NCBI GenBank assembly: GCA_963693085.1
Contig: OY856409.1
Coordinates: 1,614,685,711 to 1,614,749,710 of the forward strand
DNA: 64,000 nucleotides
Reading direction: 5' to 3'
Origin: Alisma plantago-aquatica
Lineage: Eukaryota > Streptophyta > Magnoliopsida > Alismatales > Alismataceae
Shown: piece by piece, positions 58,925-64,000 of the stretch
Layout: each line of letters opens with the position of its first letter
How positions within the stretch are numbered: the first letter of the stretch is position 1
Notes under the pieces: model-generated
Told to the model about the DNA's origin: nothing
Databases searched by the model: none
The model's input: the letters and a program-made list of their open reading frames with translations, nothing else
Position numbers and translations under genes: made by a program

Positions 58925-60499
58925 TCAGGCCACAGTCTGTAATCCGACCGCTGGACTTGGATCGTCCTCGGCATTGGTGAAAGTAACATCATTTGCAACT
59001 GATGGGATACTTGGATTGAAAATACGGCGTGCCTCCGACTCTTTGGCACTGGCCGGGGCGTCGCTCGCCTTCCCCTTCTTCCTTATTCTGTCAGGGCTGC
59101 TGGGCACAGCTTGGTAGACCACCCTTCTGTTTCTCAACAGGACTCCACGGCTTGACACACCCTCGATATTGGCGGACGTCGAAGTGCCGAAGCCGAAGCT
59201 AAACTGAAAGGGAGTATCCTCGGTGCTGGGTTGTTCTCTCACGATAGAAGTATCATTACCGGTGAGAGTTACCGCAGTATTGACGGGAGGACTACTGTTC
59301 TCAACCGCCTTCTCGTGAATAGAGCGTGCCTGCTTTTCTCCTTGACTCTTCTTACGGTTCCTCCGATTAGTATGTATCTTCCATTCTCCCTCTGAAGGAT
59401 CCCCCATCTCCGCCTGGGGTTGCGAGGAGTTATTTGTCTGATACGGCTCGTTCTCCGCAACCTTCGGTTGAGAGGACGTGTGGCGGGGCGGACACCGCTC
59501 TGGTTTCTTGGCGTGCATTGCTGTAGAGAAAGGAACTAGTGGCGGATTGGGTGAGGCTGTGTCAGCAGTAGCCACCACCGGTTGAGGGCACCTTGCTTCC
59601 TCGTGGCCGATGCGACCGCACTGCACACACAGAGTCGGGAGATTCTCATATTCGATCTTGAATATTTCCCCATTGATAAAAACCGCCGGCAGCAAGGGGT
59701 TGCGCGTATCAATTTCAATGGCGATCCGTGCAAACCTACCCCTGTTGCCTTGCGCCGTAGTGGCGTCAACCTTGATCATCTTCCCCACGAGATTACCAAC
59801 TCCAGCAAGAAGCTGTGTTTGATACAAGTGGATCGGGAGGTCCGGAATTCTGGCCCAGACAACAAGCTTGCGCGGGATTGGGTCGGAGGGGCGGAAGTGC
59901 GGCGACCACGTTTGAACCGAAAGATAGTTTCCAAAGAGAGTCCAAGGACCTCCTGTGAGGATTTTATCATAGTCGTCATTGGTGAAGAGTTGCACCACAT
60001 AATAGCCATTGTCGAGGTCAATTATGTGGAAGTTATCGTGTATTCCCCAAAGGATGGAGACACGATTGACTAGCGCTTGGAAACCTATGTTCAAGCCGAC
60101 AGCTTTGATGAAGATTGCATATTTCCAGGGCTCAAGGAGCGGGGGTACGACCTCCTCCCTGACGGCTATCGTCGGGATGGGACCGCTGGCATCGATGATC
60201 ACGTCTGAAGCTTTAAGGAGGTCAGGAGTGATGATGGGGAGACCGTGCCTGGACACCGGGCCTATGACAGACTCCTTGTATGACTTCTTTGGCGCAACCT
60301 TCTCGGTCTGATCATTTTCTTTTCCGCTGGGCGTCGCCGCATCCACCATGCAGTCGTCCGCATCCACGGATTGCGTTCCCTCGAGATCGTTGTTAACCTT
60401 GCTTGGATCCGCTTCCTCAGGGCTTTCTGTATAGTTGTCATGCCCCTCCTCTTCCCCTCGGCTGCCCGATCGCCCAGAGCCACCGTCGCCGCCTCTCAT
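58925..60499 (-). CDS. LINE2 ORF1: DUF4283 / CCHC zinc-knuckle protein, intact
   Basis: An uninterrupted 524-residue frame. It has a charged N-terminal tail (residues 1-60). A DUF4283 domain follows at about 125-245, with GGPWTLFGNYLSVQTW, VVWARIPDLPIHLY, GRFARIAIEIDTRNPLLP and EYENLPTL. Then comes a CX2CX4HX4C knuckle (CVQCGRIGHEEARC) at about 300, and a long Ser/Pro/Lys-rich C terminus. Plant L1 ORF1 proteins bind the element RNA in a ribonucleoprotein needed for retrotransposition. It is the only full-length open gene in the window. The start is the first ATG after the element's 5' end. Base composition is far more GC-rich than the flanking LTR, typical of a fairly recent insertion. Confidence 0.85.
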   Translation of the reverse strand: MRGGDGGSGRSGSRGEEEGHDNYTESPEEADPSKVNNDLEGTQSVDADDCMVDAATPSGKENDQTEKVAPKKSYKESVIGPVSRHGLPIITPDLLKASDVIIDASGPIPTIAVREEVVPPLLEPWKYAIFIKAVGLNIGFQALVNRVSILWGIHDNFHIIDLDNGYYVVQLFTNDDYDKILTGGPWTLFGNYLSVQTWSPHFRPSDPIPRKLVVWARIPDLPIHLYQTQLLAGVGNLVGKMIKVDATTAQGNRGRFARIAIEIDTRNPLLPAVFINGEIFKIEYENLPTLCVQCGRIGHEEARCPQPVVATADTASPNPPLVPFSTAMHAKKPERCPPRHTSSQPKVAENEPYQTNNSSQPQAEMGDPSEGEWKIHTNRRNRKKSQGEKQARSIHEKAVENSSPPVNTAVTLTGNDTSIVREQPSTEDTPFQFSFGFGTSTSANIEGVSSRGVLLRNRRVVYQAVPSSPDRIRKKGKASDAPASAKESEARRIFNPSIPSVANDVTFTNAEDDPSPAVGLQTVA

Positions 60500-60530
60500 T
60501 AGGTTTTCCTCTATCTAGTCTTTCTAATAA

Positions 60531-61070
60531 AGTAGATTCTTCATATATAGTAGATTGAACGAAATGAGTTAAATCATAAAAAATTTCAATTGCTCAGTAT
60601 GCGAGTACAAACCCTAAGTTGCCTTTTTTATCTATCTTTTGCAAGTTGATATGAAATGGATTATTTATCTATTGTGACGAATTTCAGATGATGAAATCAT
60701 ATTAGAAATGGGTACAATCCATGTAAATGATAATTCTTAAAGTATTTGCAGAGGTTATATGAGTAAACTGAAATTTAGGGTATTCGACTATGACTAAAAT
60801 TGTTGTACAATTGAATAAAGAAGTTTGTCTAGTTGAATCTCCTTGCTTATGAATGATTGTTTTATTTGTATGTGTATTACATATATGTCATATAAGATCT
60901 TGCATTTCATTTGATGATATCAATGTTTGCTTTATATATCAGTGAGAGGGTGAAACCCTAACTGAATGGAAAGTTGGAGGTTTGCAATTGGACATCTTGA
61001 TTCAATGTTATTCTTGATGTATGATGTTTTAGTAAATGGCGTGGAAACCCTAGTTCAGTTCATTACATGG

Positions 61071-61110
<40 letters not shown>

Positions 61111-61938
61111 GATTATATGTGAATTGATGAGAGAAATTCTTATTGAATGGTGTTATGCTGTATTCAATCCTTATGCGGGTTTTGTGATGAGTGAATGAGG
61201 TAAATGAACCCTAATGATAGGGTGTTCAGTGAAACAAATATTGTGATATCAATGTTTCTCAGTTTGAGATGTGGTGATGCTTAACAGTTTAGTTGTGGTA
61301 AATGTTATCATATGGTTTATGAAATGAACAATTAACAAAGTTGAACAAAGATATGTTGATGTGATGATTGAATTGTGAATTTAAAGAGTGAATTAGACAT
61401 GTAAATGCCCTAAACATTGTAGAATCCTCACAGGATGAGGCCTGCAATGTGAATAGGAAATTGTTTCCCGACTGGAGGTAGTCCAGATCAAGGTAAGCCG
61501 GAGCACACCAGTAGGGTGTGGGGCTCTTGACCATTAGGGCAGACTCCTTATAGTTGTATCGTACCCAACACTAACTGGGGACGCCGGTGGTACATGTGTT
61601 ACATGTTGAGTGATCAATGGTCAGTAGGTCCGCTGATGCACAATAAGTCTGAGGGCTTTGACTCACCACCTGAGTACCCAGGTTGAGAGGTGGAGTCTGA
61701 GATATCCGGCCACTCCCATTAGCTGCCGAGAGGTAGACATGCTGAGTCCCATTGCAGACGGGGTCTTATTCAAGAGATAGGCTTAGGAACCCGAGCATGC
61801 TTTTAAGCCTTGTATAGTGAGATCGTAGCTTGATGCGATTCTTTCACATGTTGTGGTACACCTGATGTGGGTTCCATGCATAATGAGATGAATGAGAGGC
61901 TAAACAAGTGTGCACAGTTATTCAATTATTCTTTGTAT
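60531..61938 (+). repeat. LARD2 3' LTR, second part
   Basis: It aligns with 36130-37222 and then 49278-49550 of the 5' LTR and stops after attctttgtat (61938), where copia B begins. The last ~700 bp of the LTR lie beyond copia B, outside the window. Confidence 0.9.
61075..61108. repeat. (AT)17 microsatellite
   Basis: A 34-bp perfect AT run inside the LARD2 3' LTR. The matching site in the 5' LTR (near 36655-36675) has only catacatatattcg, so the run grew after the LTRs parted. Confidence 0.9.
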
Positions 61939-62289
61939 TGTTGGCTAAATGGACATTATTAAAATCCCTCTGTTTTGAAAATGACAAACATTTCATTCTT
62001 GTAGATCTAACATGCTACTTGAGTATTTTAGGAACAAGAATTTAAGATGGTGGATAGCTAAGATTTGAAGACATATATGCTCAAATTGTCTTATTTTTTC
62101 ATGATTGTGACAAAATGCAAACTTTTACAAATATATAATGTACAAGTACTTAGATATCGTGTAAATCAAGCATTTAGATCTTCCCTATCCACTCACAACA
62201 CTTAGATAGGTCATCCCCTATGATAGAATCACAATAGCACTTTAATACATACATTTAGCAAAAGTCTAGACACACTAAAACAGGGACTT

Positions 62290-62513
62290 TCTCGGTTAAA
62301 CAACTACTCTACCGAGACACACTCGATCGACAATCTTCTTGACCAAGAATCACCTAAGTATATTCTTCTAGCTGGTTCTATAACCATTAGACTTGGTGGG
62401 AAAAAGTGGTTGAGAGTTGAGTTGAACGTTGCAGTACACTTACTCCAGACTTACCCTCGATTGACAAAATATTTGACTGAGAGACACTCGGTCGACAAAC
62501 TTCTAGACCGAGA
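62290..62513. repeat. Paired inverted motifs in copia B U3
   Basis: Pairs include tctcggttaa / taccgaga (from about 62290), ctcgatcgacaa / ttgaccaaga (about 62332-62349), tcgattgacaaa / tttgactgaga (about 62458-62482) and ctcggtcgac / tagaccgag (62488-62513). The layout matches copia A, with diverged words. Confidence 0.7.
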
Positions 62514-62649
62514 AAGGTTCTGTCTGCACTTTTCAGTGTTAATTAACTAGTTGTTACAAACGTAATTAGTGGATGCCTAATGGCTAGTTGAGCAGTAAGA
62601 ACACCCTAGAAAGTATCTAGAATGTCCCTAAGCACTAGTAGGCCATTCC

Positions 62650-62657
62650 TATAAATA
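62650..62657 (+). promoter_or_regulatory. TATA box of copia B LTR
   Basis: tataaata followed by ggacatgcc, about 710 bp into the LTR. It is the counterpart of 30850-30857 in copia A. Confidence 0.7.
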
Positions 62658-63375
62658 GGACATGCCTTAGGACACCTAAACTCACTTGAGTACATACTTG
62701 CAATTGAGAATCAACTCTTGTGAGCAATTGAACAATCTTTCACTTGAAGATCATTTCCATAAGGTGTGATTTCGTGTCCTATAGGCTAGCATCTCCTACC
62801 CACTACACTTTCACGTTCATACACATTGTATAGGAGATCAAAATTCTTGATATAGGATTCAAGCCTTGTGCTAAATTGGTAAAGTATATTTTTCCTTCTT
62901 CCCTTCTTGTTCCTTTTATTGTTTGTTTTCTCCTTTGCTACTCCTAGGTTGGAGGCTGTGGAAAGGATGTTGTAGGAGCTTCTTCGGTGGTGAAGGTAGC
63001 TCATCGTGACTTTGGACTACTTCTAGAAGGTCTCAACGGGAAGCTACTTCAAAGAGGAAGGCTACTTCAAGGGGGAGCTTGAAGTTACTTCAAGTGAAGG
63101 CTGCTTCAAGGTTGGTGAGACAACTTTGGGGTGAAGGTTGTCTAAAGGGTTGTGAAGGTAGTTGTATCTTATGTAACATCCTTGTGAGGTAATAAAATAC
63201 AATTTCTTTCAAAATCCCAATTGGAAACAATTGGGTAGTGGACTGACTCCCTTTGTATTTTCTAAGGGTGGAACCACTCTAAACGCCTTGTCTCCTTCTC
63301 CAATATTTTTGTGGTTGTTTGTTAAATATCATAAAACCCTATTCACCCCCCCCCCCACCGCTAGTGTTTTTCAAT

Positions 63376-63387
63376 TGGTATCAGAGC
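63376..63387 (+). other. Primer-binding site of copia B
   Basis: TGGTATCAGAGC, two bases after the LTR end, is the perfect complement of the 3' end of initiator methionine tRNA. Confidence 0.9.
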
Positions 63388-63422
63388 AGGATTCAAGGAT
63401 CTCTAATCGAGTCTTGAAGAAA

Positions 63423-64000
63423 ATGGGTGACGGGGTACTAAACAACCTCAACTTTGAAGGAACACTTGTAGCTCAGCCTCCACCATTTGATGGCACCAAA
63501 TACACCTATTGGAAGAGTAGGATGCAATTCTATTTTCAAGGAATCAGCTGGGATCTTTGGAGAATGGTTTCAAATGCATATGATCTTCCTCAAACTGAAT
63601 ATGCTACATGGGATGCTAATACGGTGAGATTAGCCCAATTGAATGCAAAAGTTGTAAGTATTCTTTATTGTTCAATTTCTGTAGGTGAGTTCAATAGAAT
63701 ATCAAATTGTGAAACTGCATATGAAATATGACATAGACTCTCTATTACTTATGAAGGAAGTGTTCAAGTAAAGAATTCCAAAATTGGTATGCTTAAACAA
63801 AAGTTTGAACAGTTTTGTATGGAACCAAATGAGTCTATTAGTGAAATGTATGCAAAGTTCTCTTCTATTGTTAATGGTTTGAATGCATTAGGTAAATCCA
63901 TTAGTGAAGAGGATCAAGTGTCAAAATTCTTAGGTCACTTCCTCCCAAGTACAAGCCTAGGGTGACTGCAATTGAAGAAGTCGATGACCTCACTCAACTA
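63423..64000 (+). pseudogene. gag: Copia B gag (UBN2-type), broken, partial
   Basis: The ATG at 63423-63425 opens MGDGVLNNLNFEG, aligned with the copia A start. The family block PPFDGTKYTYWKSRM, then QLNAKVVSILYCSI, is the N-terminal DUF4219/UBN2 capsid region. A TGA at 63729-63731 replaces the Trp expected after TAYEI. The reading goes on in the same frame (FCMEPNESISEMYAKFSSIV), then shifts frame near 63917 into SLPPKYKPRVTAIEE. The open frame can be extended upstream to 63231, but that part is LTR and primer site, so the 63423 ATG is preferred. The remainder is outside the window. Confidence 0.85.

Larger units (their letters stand above)
54869..60530 (-). mobile_element. LINE2: near-full-length L1-type element with RNase H
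   Basis: It lies in the LARD2 3' LTR: the LTR text stops after gggtactt (54868) and resumes at about 60531. It reads on the minus strand with ORF1 (intact), ORF2 (three stops), a polyadenylation word aataaa overlapping the ORF2 stop (54894-54899), and a short A-rich tail (tttt c ttttt on the plus strand). Only about 30 bp precede the ORF1 start. I could not place a convincing target duplication. It differs from LINE1 by its RNase H domain, so the two are separate lineages. Confidence 0.9.
35106..61938 (+). mobile_element. LARD2: non-coding LTR element carrying nested insertions
   Basis: The 5' LTR starts at 35106 (tgttacaacc) and ends at 50246 (gtgtaaca), with a CACTA element inside it. The interior is 50247-53899. 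The 3' LTR starts at 53900, is split by a LINE, and is cut at 61938 by copia B. Without the CACTA element the 5' LTR is about 3,083 bp. The interior (3,653 bp) has no protein and aligns with LARD1. The two LTRs differ at roughly one base in ten over their first 100 bp, so LARD2 is clearly older than LARD1. The left five bases before it are aatcc (35101-35105); the matching copy should lie beyond the window. Confidence 0.9.
61939..63373 (+). repeat. Copia B 5' LTR (1,435 bp)
   Basis: It starts tgttggctaaatgg and ends ...gtgtttttca. It contains paired motifs at 62290-62513, a TATA box at 62650-62657 (tataaata followed by ggac), a run of 11 C at 63346-63356, and aagcttacttcaag-type GA-rich repeats near 63030-63110. 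Confidence 0.8.
61939..64000 (+). mobile_element. Copia B: Ty1-copia retrotransposon, 5' part
   Basis: LTR 61939-63373, a perfect primer site, then gag, running off the right edge. It sits in the LARD2 3' LTR. The five bases before it (tgtat, 61934-61938) are the expected target duplication. LTR length, TATA word, C-rich tail and gag start all resemble copia A, in the same orientation. Confidence 0.85.

Noticed and set aside
59582..60073. 163-residue plus-strand open frame
   Set aside because: It is the antisense of the intact LINE2 ORF1.
1..64000. Host protein-coding gene, tRNA or rRNA
   Set aside because: All long frames with family motifs belong to transposons; no tRNA cloverleaf or rRNA core sequence was recognised by eye.

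Overview
The window is intergenic DNA from a flowering plant with a large, transposon-rich genome. No host gene, tRNA or rRNA could be supported. Almost every stretch that can be classified is a retrotransposon or DNA transposon: Ty1-copia, Ty3-gypsy-like LARDs (large retrotransposon derivatives with no protein-coding interior), L1-type LINEs with a DUF4283/zinc-knuckle ORF1, and one CACTA transposon. The sequence does not identify the species.

Left third (1-17930): old, decayed elements. A gypsy-like remnant with broken coding DNA lies at about 1-5560. A minus-strand copia relic follows, with two diverged ~1.65 kb LTRs at 6249-7890 and 8403-10050 around a scrap of RNase H. A decayed plus-strand LINE (ORF1 about 11850-12960; endonuclease 13160-13674 and 16895-17300) is split by a ~3.2 kb LTR-like insertion at 13675-16894.

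Middle (17926-30200): a young, complete LARD (LARD1, 17931-27681). It has two 3.3 kb LTRs, a 5-bp target duplication (atatt), a perfect initiator-Met primer-binding site, a polypurine tract and a 3.1 kb interior without protein. To its right is a probable minus-strand LTR (27687-30200).

Right half (30201-64000): a nest of insertions. Copia A (from 30201) is interrupted at 35105 by LARD2 (from 35106). LARD2's 5' LTR carries a 12,055-bp CACTA element (37223-49277, target duplication gac). An intron of the CACTA Ulp1-type gene carries an L1 LINE (LINE1, 39903-44733, 15-bp target duplication). LARD2's 3' LTR carries a second LINE with an RNase H domain (LINE2, about 54869-60530). It is then cut at 61938 by copia B, which runs off the right edge.

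All protein-coding elements are broken by stops or frameshifts except ORF1 of LINE2. Most of the stops fit C-to-T or G-to-A changes. The most unusual signal is a cluster of short paired inverted motifs (of the type TCGGYCGAGTT...AACTCGRCCGA) or CGACC-rich repeats, found about 200-600 bp inside the LTRs of several unrelated families. LARD1 also has the same motif as a 20-bp-period array in its interior.
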